Positions 1 to 5,717 are shown, counted from the first letter of the stretch. The stretch is DNA of 5,765 bases from Verrucomicrobia bacterium 12-59-8 (GCA_002279765.1 NCCR01000272.1:1-5765); one strand, 5' to 3'. Numbers and translations: made by a program. Notes: generated from the sequence alone by a model not told the origin.

Positions 1-90
1 TGAAACGGAAAGCGCCATAAAAAAGCACCGTACCGCACTCATTCTGGAACGGTCTCGCTTTCAATCCAACAACGAATCACACACACGCCC

Positions 91-363
91 ATGAACAAAG
101 CTCAACTCATCGACGCCGTGCAGGAAATCCTTGGTGGAGACACCTCCAAGCGGGCCGCCTCTGAAGCACTGGACGCTGTGCTCCAAGCCATCACCAAAGG
201 CGTGAAAAAAGAACCCGTGCAGCTCATCGGCTTTGGCACCTTCAAGCCCGTAAGCCGCAATGCCCGCATGGGCCGCAATCCCAAGACCAAGGAGCCAGTG
301 GAGATCAAAGCCTCCAAGACCGTGCGCTTCGTTGCCTCCGCCGCGCTCAAGAACTCGCTTTGA
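91..363 (+). CDS. HU-family histone-like DNA-binding protein
   Basis: A 90-residue protein, the usual length for HU, which binds DNA as a dimer, bends it and compacts the nucleoid. The N-terminal half (about 1-40) matches the helical dimerisation part and starts with the typical MNKAQLIDAV. The family signature around GFGTF (47-51) leads into the beta arm, where G61-R62-N63-P64 holds the proline that intercalates into DNA in HU/IHF proteins. A lysine/arginine-rich end (K73 to K87) follows. The start is firm: the frame upstream back to the TGA at 1-3 contains no ATG, GTG or TTG. There is no Shine-Dalgarno sequence, as for most genes here. The gene stands alone with a likely terminator behind it. 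HU cannot be separated from a sequence-specific IHF-like paralogue by sequence alone, but HU is the simpler reading. Confidence 0.95.
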   Translation: MNKAQLIDAVQEILGGDTSKRAASEALDAVLQAITKGVKKEPVQLIGFGTFKPVSRNARMGRNPKTKEPVEIKASKTVRFVASAALKNSL

Positions 364-387
364 CACGTACCACGGCATTCCAGCCCA

Positions 388-413
388 CGCTTCCGCCATG
401 GAGCGCGTTTTTT
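388..413 (+). terminator. Probable intrinsic terminator of the HU gene
   Basis: CGCTTCC (388-394) pairs with GGAGCG (400-405), with one bulged T, around the loop GCCAT. Two bases later comes a run of six T (408-413). It begins 24 bases after the HU stop codon and lies before the convergent antitoxin gene. On the opposite strand no T-run follows the hairpin, so it should work mainly for plus-strand transcription. Confidence 0.5.
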
Positions 414-418
414 GCAGC

Positions 419-709
419 TTAGTCTTTCAGTTCCTGCTCCATACGCTCGCTGAGCCACTGCTTGATCATGCTCTGGTAGTTCAAGTAGCGGCGCCGCGCC
501 ACACGCTTGATGCGGCTCAGCATGCGCGGATCAAAACGCAGGGTGATCGTGGTGGACTCACGCACATCAGCGCGATGGATCGAAGCCTGCATCAGGCGTG
601 GGTCGAGTTGATGTGAGGACCAGAAGATTCCTTCTGCTTCCTCAGATTCAAAGGCAGGCACATCTTTCCAGGCTCGGACAGACTTTAGATCGGCGGGTGC
701 AGTTTCCAT
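419..709 (-). CDS. CopG/BrnA-like ribbon-helix-helix antitoxin
   Basis: A 96-residue protein in the position of an antitoxin, just downstream of a BrnT-like gene. The N-terminal part has a segment F20-ESEEAEGIFW-30 typical of CopG-type antitoxins, which probably wraps the toxin. The C-terminal half is a ribbon-helix-helix DNA-binding fold: a beta strand TTITLRF (53-59), helix A about 61-73 rich in arginine and lysine, a turn RYLNYQS, and helix B MIKQWLSERM (81-90). From family knowledge it should neutralise the toxin and repress its own promoter. It starts 17 bases after the toxin stop with no clear ribosome site, so translation is probably coupled to that of the toxin. Toxin-before-antitoxin order is that of brnTA systems. 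The family call is good; binding to this toxin is inferred from position. Confidence 0.82.
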   Translation of the reverse strand: METAPADLKSVRAWKDVPAFESEEAEGIFWSSHQLDPRLMQASIHRADVRESTTITLRFDPRMLSRIKRVARRRYLNYQSMIKQWLSERMEQELKD

Positions 710-726
710 GATGGTGATGGGTGGGA

Positions 727-1005
727 TCAGAGTTCCTCCGCCTTCTTACGCTCGAAAAAATCATGCTCTCCAGGAGTCATCAGCCGTGCGAAGATGACAC
801 GGTAACGTTTGCCGTCAGTCCAAAACACACTGTACACCGGCTTGCCTTGCAGGGACTTGCCCAGGTTGTAGTAACGTGCCTCGGCGCTTCCCTGCTGGCC
901 GTCCGGCAGTAATTTGATCGAAAACGGATCCTCAAACGACTCCTCAATATCCTTCGGGGGAAGGAGTGAGAGGTCAAAGGCGGCGCCGATCCAGTCAAAG
1001 TCCAT
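727..1005 (-). CDS. BrnT-like toxin (RelE-fold ribonuclease family)
   Basis: A 92-residue protein resembling BrnT toxins, which have a RelE-like fold and act as ribonucleases that block translation. Supporting features are the early F-x-W (3-5), the acidic IEESFEDPF segment (20-28), R44-YYNLGKSLQGKPVYSVFW, and the C-terminal block RYRVIFARLMTPGE (67-80), which matches the family's core strand with its R-V-I-x-A-R pattern. The N-terminal lysine/asparagine-KHG motif common in BrnT is absent and replaced by a hydrophobic stretch (AAFDLSLLPP), so this is a divergent member and its activity is uncertain. It lies 18 bases downstream of the VOC gene stop and 17 bases upstream of the antitoxin, on the same strand. 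An alternative is a standalone protein of unknown function, but the paired RHH gene favours a toxin. Confidence 0.75.
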   Translation of the reverse strand: MDFDWIGAAFDLSLLPPKDIEESFEDPFSIKLLPDGQQGSAEARYYNLGKSLQGKPVYSVFWTDGKRYRVIFARLMTPGEHDFFERKKAEEL

Positions 1006-1023
1006 GGGGTTGTATTTACGAGA

Positions 1024-1401
1024 TTATTTGCGGTATTCGATCAGTTCTATCTCATAACCCTCTGGGGCGTCAATGAAAGCAAATACACCACTCGAACTAG
1101 GTGTGGGTCCATCCGAGAGCGGATAACCCAGTGCGGCGGCATGTTTCGCAAACTCCTCGATGCTCTCCACCTCAAACGCCAGATGCGTCAAATCAATGCA
1201 AAACGTCACAGGCCCACTGGCCGGATAGCTGCAAATCTCGATGAGTTCGTCACTGTTCGGCGTCTGCAGGAAGACCAGCTCTGAGCCACGTGGCGACTTG
1301 TGGCGGCGCACTTCCTTCAAGCCGAGCACCTGCGTATAAAAGTTGATCGTCTTTTCGAGATCGTTTACCCGGTAGCGGGTGTGGAGAAGTTTTTTGACCA
1401 T
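1024..1401 (-). CDS. gloA: Glyoxalase I-like VOC-family metalloenzyme (lactoylglutathione lyase type)
   Basis: A 125-residue protein with the two beta-alpha-beta-beta-beta modules of the vicinal oxygen chelate fold. Aligned by eye to E. coli GlxI, all four metal ligands are present: H7 in LLHTRYRV, E55 in ELIEI, H73 in THLAF and E119 in GYEIELIE. The first module opens with VNDLEKTINFYTQVLG (12-27), typical of GloA, and the second ends with DAPEGYEIELIEY. GloA isomerises the glutathione hemithioacetal of methylglyoxal to S-lactoylglutathione. I chose the ATG at 1401, because the frame runs open to 1497 but the extra 32 residues do not fit the family. A weak AGAG lies just before it. It is divergent from the dehydrogenase and may be cotranscribed with the toxin-antitoxin pair. 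It could instead act on another thiol adduct or small substrate. Confidence 0.85.
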   Translation of the reverse strand: MVKKLLHTRYRVNDLEKTINFYTQVLGLKEVRRHKSPRGSELVFLQTPNSDELIEICSYPASGPVTFCIDLTHLAFEVESIEEFAKHAAALGYPLSDGPTPSSSGVFAFIDAPEGYEIELIEYRK

Positions 1402-1414
1402 GATTCTCTGTCTA

Positions 1415-1438
1415 TGCCACAGGCCGCAGCACGTGGCA
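1415..1438. promoter_or_regulatory. Perfect dyad in the divergent intergenic region (operator candidate)
   Basis: TGCCAC (1415-1420) and GTGGCA (1433-1438) are exact inverted copies 12 bases apart, lying 14-37 bases upstream of the VOC gene start. Half-sites of this size and spacing suit a dimeric regulator, but a 6-base dyad can arise by chance and I see no convincing -35/-10 pair. Confidence 0.25.
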
Positions 1439-1443
1439 AATGA

Positions 1444-1459
1444 TCCTCCTTGTGGAGGA
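1444..1459 (+). promoter_or_regulatory. Hairpin containing a strong Shine-Dalgarno sequence
   Basis: TCCTCC (1444-1449) and GGAGGA (1454-1459) form a perfect six-pair stem with loop TTGT. The right arm is a consensus Shine-Dalgarno sequence placed seven bases before an ATG at 1467 that is in frame with the dehydrogenase. The ribosome site would therefore be masked when the hairpin forms. No similar hairpin-masked site is seen before the other genes in this window. Confidence 0.35.
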
Positions 1460-1499
1460 AAGCTTGATGTGTCGGACCGCATCTCGTAAAACCTCACGC

Positions 1500-2258
1500 A
1501 TGATTTCCATCGACCTCACCGGTAAAGTCGCCCTCATCACCGGCGCATCGCAGGGCATTGGCTCACAAGTCGCCCGCACGTTTCACAGCGCCGGTGCCAC
1601 TGTCGTCCTCAATCACCTCGGCACTCCTGGTACAACATTAGATGCCCAAGCTCTTGCCGAAGAACTCAACCTCCTCCGCACCGACAGCGCCAGCATCATC
1701 GCAGCAGACGTCTCCAAACCCGAACAGGTCCAAACCATGATGGGCGACATCCAGGCACGTCATGGCGGACTGGATTATCTGGTGAACAATGCCGCCATCA
1801 TCAAGGATCGCACCATCGCCAAGATGGGTCTCGATGAATGGGACGCCGTCATCGATGTGAACCTCTCCGGCGTCTTCTACTGCTGCAAATACGCCCTCGA
1901 AATCATGCGTGATCACGGAGCCATCGTCAGCTTCGGCAGCATCGCCGCCATCCAGGGATTCTTTGGCCAGGCCAACTACGCCGCCGCCAAATCCGGCGTG
2001 CAGGCCATGATGCGCGTCCTCAGCCGTGAAGCCGCCCGCAAGCAGATCCGCGCCAACGCCATCGCCCCCGGCGTCATCGACACCGCCATGGCCGCCACCA
2101 TCCCCGAAAATGTCCGCGCCGAGATGATCAAAAACGTTCCCCTCGCCCGCTTCGGCACCACGGAAGAAGTCGCCAATGTCGTCCTCTTCCTCTGCTCCCC
2201 TCTCGCAAGCTATGTCACCGGCCAGACAATTGAGATCAACGGCGGCTGGAGAGGCTGA
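1500..2258 (+). CDS. Short-chain dehydrogenase/reductase, FabG/PhaB-like 3-oxoacyl reductase
   Basis: A 252-residue classical SDR. It shows the cofactor glycine motif T14-GASQGIG-21, the adenine-contact D70-V71, N96-NAA, N121, and the catalytic S147, Y160 and K164 in FGQANYAAAKSG, and ends in the typical EINGGW. FabG and PhaB enzymes reduce 3-oxoacyl-ACP or acetoacetyl-CoA with NAD(P)H. The positions that hold His and Lys in 3-hydroxybutyrate dehydrogenases (two and ten residues after the serine) are A149 and Q157, which argues against a free-acid BdhA. The start at 1500 gives the normal family N-terminus but has no ribosome site. An in-frame ATG at 1467 has an excellent GGAGGA and would add 11 residues. 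The gene precedes the CoA-transferase and thiolase genes by 68 bases, suggesting work on C4 CoA thioesters rather than fatty acid synthesis. Confidence 0.88.
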   Translation: MISIDLTGKVALITGASQGIGSQVARTFHSAGATVVLNHLGTPGTTLDAQALAEELNLLRTDSASIIAADVSKPEQVQTMMGDIQARHGGLDYLVNNAAIIKDRTIAKMGLDEWDAVIDVNLSGVFYCCKYALEIMRDHGAIVSFGSIAAIQGFFGQANYAAAKSGVQAMMRVLSREAARKQIRANAIAPGVIDTAMAATIPENVRAEMIKNVPLARFGTTEEVANVVLFLCSPLASYVTGQTIEINGGWRG

Positions 2259-2326
2259 GCAACGTTCGTAGTGCAGACGTCCCGGTTGCTTTCTGGGCCT
2301 ACAATCGAGACGATTGCTCCAACACT
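2259..2326. repeat. Structured, REP-like palindromic intergenic element
   Basis: This 68-base gap holds two neighbouring stem-loops: GCAGACG (2273-2279) with CGGTTGC (2283-2289), five Watson-Crick pairs and one G-T with one mismatch, and the perfect CAATCG-AGA-CGATTG (2302-2316). In addition GAGCAA (2257-2262) is an exact complement of TTGCTC (2314-2319), so an outer stem could close the element and compete with the second hairpin. No T-run follows, so it is not a standard terminator. The layout is that of a short interspersed palindromic unit or an mRNA processing/stability element. A repeat call needs other genomic copies, which cannot be seen here. Confidence 0.35.
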
Positions 2327-3787
2327 ATGCGTGCCGCAGCCCTCATCGCCACAGCAGACAAAGCCATCGCCGCCATCCCGAGCGGTGCCACCGTCGCCGT
2401 GAGTGGGTTCGTGGGCTCAGGCCATCCAGAAATGCTCACGCTCGCTCTGGAACGGCGCTTTCTTCAAACCGGTACACCGACCGATCTCACACTCTACTAC
2501 TGCGCCGGCCAGGGCGACCGCATTGAGCGCGGCATGGGCCGGCTCGCCCATCGCGGCCTGCTCAAGCGCATCGTCGGCGGCCATTGGAATCTCGCGCCAA
2601 AACTCGGAGCGCTGGCCTTGGCCAACGAAGTCGAGGCCTACAACCTGCCGCAGGGAGTACTAAGCGTGCTGACACGCGAAATCGCCGCAAAGCGCCCCGG
2701 CCTCTTCACCCAGATCGGACTCAACACTTTCATCGACCCCATTCACGGCGGCGGCATGCTCAACGCCCGCACCACCGAACCCCTCGTCGAACGCGTCACG
2801 CTCGATGGCCAGATCTGGCTGCGCTACAAGCCGATGCCGATTCATGTAGCCCTCATTCGCGCCACCTATGCCGATGTACGCGGCAATCTGAGCATGGAAG
2901 GCGAAGGCATCATTAGCGAAGTCCTGCCGATGTCGCAGGCGGCGAAAAATCATGGCGGCATCGTCATCGCTCAGATTGAGAGCATCGTCGATCAACTGCC
3001 CGACCCCAAGTCCGTGCGCGTTCCCGGCCTTCTGGTTGACTACATCGTCACCTCAGGCGGCCAGTATCATGACCAGACCTTTGGCGAAGTCTTCAACGAA
3101 GACTTCGTCGTCACCAGCGACGGCTCCTTCTCCCTGCCCCCGATGCCGGAATCCGAACGCAAGCGCATCGGTGCTCGTGCTCTGCGCGAAGTGCGCAGCG
3201 GCGACATCGTGAACCTCGGCATCGGGTTGCCCGAAGCCGTGGCCATGGTCGCTGCGGAAACCGGCCGCCTGAGCGAATTCACCCTCACCGTCGAAAGCGG
3301 CCCCACCGGCGGCGTGCCAGCCTCCGGTCTTAACTTTGGCTGCAGCCACTTTCCAGAAGCCATCATCGACCAGCCTTCCCAGTTCGATTTCTACGACGGC
3401 GGCGGGCTCGACATCGCCGTGCTCGGTGCCGTCGAAATCGATGCCGAAGGCAGCGTCAACGTCGCCAGTTTCGCCGGTCGCTTCGCCGGTGTCGGCGGTT
3501 TCGTCAACATCGCCCAATGCGCGCGCCGCCTCGTCTTCTGCTGCACGTTCCAGGCGAAGGGGAACGCAAAATTCGTTAACCAAATCCAGCACGTCTGCTT
3601 CCACGGCCTCTCCGCCCTCGCTCGCGGCCAGCAGGTCCTCTACGTCACCGAACGCGCCGTGTTTGAGCTCACCCCGCAGGGCCTGCGCCTCATCGAAATC
3701 GCCGCCGGGCTGGATCTGCATCGCGACGTGCTCGATCAAATGCAATTCACCCCGCTACTCGCCGAAACCATCGCCACCATCCCATGA
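2327..3787 (+). CDS. Family I CoA-transferase, single chain (propionate/acetate/acetoacetate CoA-transferase type)
   Basis: A 486-residue protein with the alpha and beta halves fused, as in clostridial propionate CoA-transferase (Pct) and E. coli YdiF, and unlike the two-subunit AtoDA. The alpha part (about 1-265) includes the early ATVAVSGFVGSGHP segment and GGGMLN (141-146). The beta part (about 275-480) includes NLGIGLPEAV and the active-site stretch TVESGPTGGVP. There E323 should be the glutamate that forms the enzyme-CoA thioester. FDFYDGGGLD and VLYVTERAVFEL follow, as in Pct. It moves CoA between a thioester and a free carboxylate. The thiolase neighbour makes acetoacetate or a related 3-oxoacid a likely substrate, but acetate, propionate or lactate cannot be excluded. 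Its stop overlaps the thiolase start by ATGA. It has no visible ribosome site. Confidence 0.9.
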   Translation: MRAAALIATADKAIAAIPSGATVAVSGFVGSGHPEMLTLALERRFLQTGTPTDLTLYYCAGQGDRIERGMGRLAHRGLLKRIVGGHWNLAPKLGALALANEVEAYNLPQGVLSVLTREIAAKRPGLFTQIGLNTFIDPIHGGGMLNARTTEPLVERVTLDGQIWLRYKPMPIHVALIRATYADVRGNLSMEGEGIISEVLPMSQAAKNHGGIVIAQIESIVDQLPDPKSVRVPGLLVDYIVTSGGQYHDQTFGEVFNEDFVVTSDGSFSLPPMPESERKRIGARALREVRSGDIVNLGIGLPEAVAMVAAETGRLSEFTLTVESGPTGGVPASGLNFGCSHFPEAIIDQPSQFDFYDGGGLDIAVLGAVEIDAEGSVNVASFAGRFAGVGGFVNIAQCARRLVFCCTFQAKGNAKFVNQIQHVCFHGLSALARGQQVLYVTERAVFELTPQGLRLIEIAAGLDLHRDVLDQMQFTPLLAETIATIP

Positions 3788-4926
3788 AACCCGTTTACAT
3801 CATCGAAGCCAAGCGCACGCCCATCGGCCGTTTCGGCGGCGGCTTGAAATCCTTCACCGCCGCAGAACTCGGTCACGCACTCGGTGACGCGATGATTCCA
3901 TCCGAGCTGCGCGCACACATTCAACAGGTCATCCTCGGTCAGGTTCTTCAAGCAGGCAGCGGCATGAATGTCGCGCGCCAGATCGGCCTCAAGCTCGGCC
4001 TACCTCAGGAAGTGCCCGCCTACACGGTCAACATGGCCTGCGGGTCCTCACTCAAAGCCGTCGCACTCGCCGCTGATGCCATCCGCAGCGGTGAAAGCGA
4101 TCTCGTGCTCGCTGGTGGCGTGGAAATGATGAGCCGCGCCCCGCATTACGCCACGGATCTGCGCTGGGGCAAAAAGCTCGGCGATTCCTCCATGCAGGAT
4201 GCGATGTTCGTCGATGGCCTCACCGATCCCCTGCTCAAAATCGGCATGGGCGAAACTGCTGAACGCATCGCCGACAAACACAGTATCACCCGCGCCGAAC
4301 AGGATGCCTTCGCGGCGCTCAGCCAAAGCCGCGTCGCGGCCAGTCGTGCTGCCTTGAGTCGCGAGATCATTCCCGCTGGTGATCTGACCGAAGACGAACA
4401 CCCGCGTGCCGACACCTCGGCTGACTCCCTATCGAAGCTAAAGCCCGCCTTTCGTAAAGACGGCACTGTCACCGCAGGCAATGCCTCCGGCATCAACGAC
4501 GGAGCGGCTTTAACTCTGCTCGCCAGTGCGGATGCCGTCTCACGTCACCGCTTGAAACCCAAGGCACGCATCATCGCCAGCGCCGCTGTCGGCTGCGATC
4601 CTGCCCTCATGGGGCTCGGCCCTGTGGGTGCCATTCGCAAAGTCTGCACCCAGACTGGCTGGAGCCTGGGAGAAGTCGATGCCATTGAGATCAATGAAGC
4701 CTTCGCTGCCCAGGTGCTCGGCTGTAATAGAGAGCTCAATATAGACACAATGAAGCTCAATCCACGCGGAGGAGCCATCGCCCTCGGTCATCCCATCGGT
4801 GCCAGTGGCACCCGCGTTTTGGTCACCCTTCTTCACCACCTCGAAGACCACGGGCTGCGTCGTGGCATCGCCAGTCTCTGCATCGGCGGCGGCATGGGCA
4901 TTGCTTTAGCGGTCGAGTTGGATTGA
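3784..4926 (+). CDS. Acetyl-CoA C-acetyltransferase (thiolase II type)
   Basis: A 380-residue thiolase, slightly shorter than the usual 390-395. It cleaves acetoacetyl-CoA with CoA to two acetyl-CoA, or runs the reverse condensation. Catalytic residues are visible: the nucleophile C86 in NMACGSSLKAVALA, N304 in the NEAFA motif, H336 in GHPIGASG, and the second cysteine C366 in LCIGGGMG. The tetramer/CoA-binding region includes GMGETAE (154-160) and TVTAGNASGINDGAA. In the Zoogloea enzyme the pair before GTTAEN is His-Met; here it is G154-M155, so the Met is kept and the His is lost. The ATG lies inside the end of the CoA-transferase (ATGA), implying translational coupling and matched amounts of both enzymes. 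Short-chain specificity is likely but not proven; a slightly longer 3-ketoacyl substrate is possible. Confidence 0.93.
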   Translation: MKPVYIIEAKRTPIGRFGGGLKSFTAAELGHALGDAMIPSELRAHIQQVILGQVLQAGSGMNVARQIGLKLGLPQEVPAYTVNMACGSSLKAVALAADAIRSGESDLVLAGGVEMMSRAPHYATDLRWGKKLGDSSMQDAMFVDGLTDPLLKIGMGETAERIADKHSITRAEQDAFAALSQSRVAASRAALSREIIPAGDLTEDEHPRADTSADSLSKLKPAFRKDGTVTAGNASGINDGAALTLLASADAVSRHRLKPKARIIASAAVGCDPALMGLGPVGAIRKVCTQTGWSLGEVDAIEINEAFAAQVLGCNRELNIDTMKLNPRGGAIALGHPIGASGTRVLVTLLHHLEDHGLRRGIASLCIGGGMGIALAVELD

Positions 4927-4940
4927 GACGTGTTCGCAGC

Positions 4941-5006
4941 AGGATTCCTCATGAAAAATGCACGCTCGGCTTGCGTAGCCGCATCGTATCTCCATGATGA
5001 AATCCT
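4941..5006 (+). promoter_or_regulatory. Potential long hairpin in the sdhC leader
   Basis: AGGATTCCTCATG (4941-4953) can pair with CATGATGAAATCCT (4993-5006): six pairs at the base (AGGATT with AATCCT), an internal mismatch, and five more (CATG side) with a bulge. An inner perfect stem CGGCT-TGCGT-AGCCG (4967-4981) sits in its loop. The left arm contains the AGGA that would serve the leader ORF at 4951. There is no T-run, so any control would be at translation or RNA stability. Confidence 0.3.
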
Positions 5007-5016
5007 CCCCACATGA
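4951..5016 (+). CDS. Possible 21-residue leader peptide upstream of sdhC
   Basis: A short open frame, ATG at 4951 to TGA at 5014-5016, beginning MKNARSACVA and ending EILPT. Two things support translation: AGGA (4941-4944) lies six bases before its ATG, while sdhC itself has no ribosome site, and its stop overlaps the sdhC start as ATGA, the same coupling seen between the CoA-transferase and the thiolase. It fills most of the 86-base gap after the thiolase. The peptide has no membrane segment or recognisable domain and no run of a single amino acid as in attenuator leaders. If real, its job would be to load ribosomes onto sdhC. It is short enough to be chance. Confidence 0.35.
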   Translation: MKNARSACVAASYLHDEILPT

Positions 5017-5717
5017 GCGCTGTTTTTGACTCCCTTTCGCGATTTTACGCCTCCTCCATTGGCAAGAAGATTCTGGTGGCCCTGACGGGTCTCGTCCTGA
5101 TCGGCTTTGTGCTTGGCCACATGATTGGCAACCTGCTGATCTTTGTCGGCAGAGACGCCATCAATGAATACGGCCATCTGCTCCAGACCGCTCTGCATGG
5201 CGGAGGCGTCTGGATCGCCCGCATCGGATTGCTGACTGCGGTGGTCATTCACATCGTGGCCACGATTTCACTGACCCGCGCCAACCGCGCCGCGCGTCTG
5301 GACCAATATGGCAAGCACAAGGCGCAGGTGAGCAGCAAATCCTCCCACATCATGATCTGGAGCGGACTGACCATCCTGGCCTTCATCGTTTACCATCTGC
5401 TGCATTTCACCATTCACGCCGGCAACGACTACGGCACCTACAAGACCACCCTCCATGGTGAAACAACGCATGACGTCTATCGCATGGTCATCGCAGGCTT
5501 CTCCTGGGCTCCCGCAGTGATCTTCTACATCATCGCCATGCTGCTTCTCACCAGCCATCTCAGCCATGGCTTCAGCAGCCTCTTCCAGACCCTCGGCGTT
5601 TCCACAGACAAGACGGAGCCTCTCTTCAAGAAGCTCGGTTACGCCTTTGCGGGTCTGATCCTTGTCGGCAACTGCTCCATCCCCATCGCCATCTTCTTCT
5701 TCGGCTACGGACGTTAA
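5013..5717 (+). CDS. sdhC: Succinate dehydrogenase cytochrome b558 subunit
   Basis: A 234-residue membrane protein of the single-anchor (five-helix, di-haem) type found in Bacillus, Wolinella fumarate reductase, Bacteroidota and Verrucomicrobiota, not the two-subunit SdhCD of Proteobacteria. Hydrophobic segments lie at about 20-45, 67-89, 113-135, 160-182 and 208-231. Histidines suited as axial haem ligands are H36 (helix I), H80 (II), H128 or H131 (III) and H182 (IV). The subunit anchors SdhAB to the membrane and passes electrons from succinate to quinone, probably menaquinone in this type. The start MSAVFDSLSRFYASSIGKK fits the family's short amphipathic N-terminus. There is no Shine-Dalgarno sequence; the upstream short ORF overlaps the ATG. 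sdhA follows after 18 bases, so this is the first gene of the sdhCA(B) operon. Confidence 0.95.
   Translation: MSAVFDSLSRFYASSIGKKILVALTGLVLIGFVLGHMIGNLLIFVGRDAINEYGHLLQTALHGGGVWIARIGLLTAVVIHIVATISLTRANRAARLDQYGKHKAQVSSKSSHIMIWSGLTILAFIVYHLLHFTIHAGNDYGTYKTTLHGETTHDVYRMVIAGFSWAPAVIFYIIAMLLLTSHLSHGFSSLFQTLGVSTDKTEPLFKKLGYAFAGLILVGNCSIPIAIFFFGYGR

Noticed and set aside
2..94. Frame open from the left edge, ending in TGA that overlaps the HU ATG
   Set aside because: It could be the tail of an upstream gene, but only 30 codons are visible, about half end in G or C, lower than the genes here, and no family is recognisable. I see no clear promoter in 1-90 either.
260..616. Plus-strand open frame of 118 codons across the HU end and the antitoxin
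   Set aside because: It overlaps two supported genes, would read through the HU terminator, and its sequence is low in pattern and rich in Arg, Pro and His.
1402..1497. N-terminal extension of the glyoxalase-like protein up to 1497
   Set aside because: The additional 32 residues do not fit the family, whose members begin a few residues before the metal-binding His. The ATG at 1401 gives a normal length.
3053..3745. Long 230-codon open frame on the minus strand opposite the CoA-transferase
   Set aside because: It lies wholly antisense to a strongly supported enzyme gene. Its composition (rich in Ala, Asp, Glu, Gly, His) is typical of the antisense shadow of a GC-rich coding strand, and it has no recognisable domain.
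4967..4981. CGGCT-TGCGT-AGCCG stem after the thiolase as an intrinsic terminator
   Set aside because: The stem is only five pairs and no run of T follows it, so termination of the thiolase transcript here is not supported.
4833..5252. Minus-strand frame of 139 codons spanning the thiolase end and sdhC start
   Set aside because: It is antisense to two well-supported genes and has no domain; it is a shadow frame.
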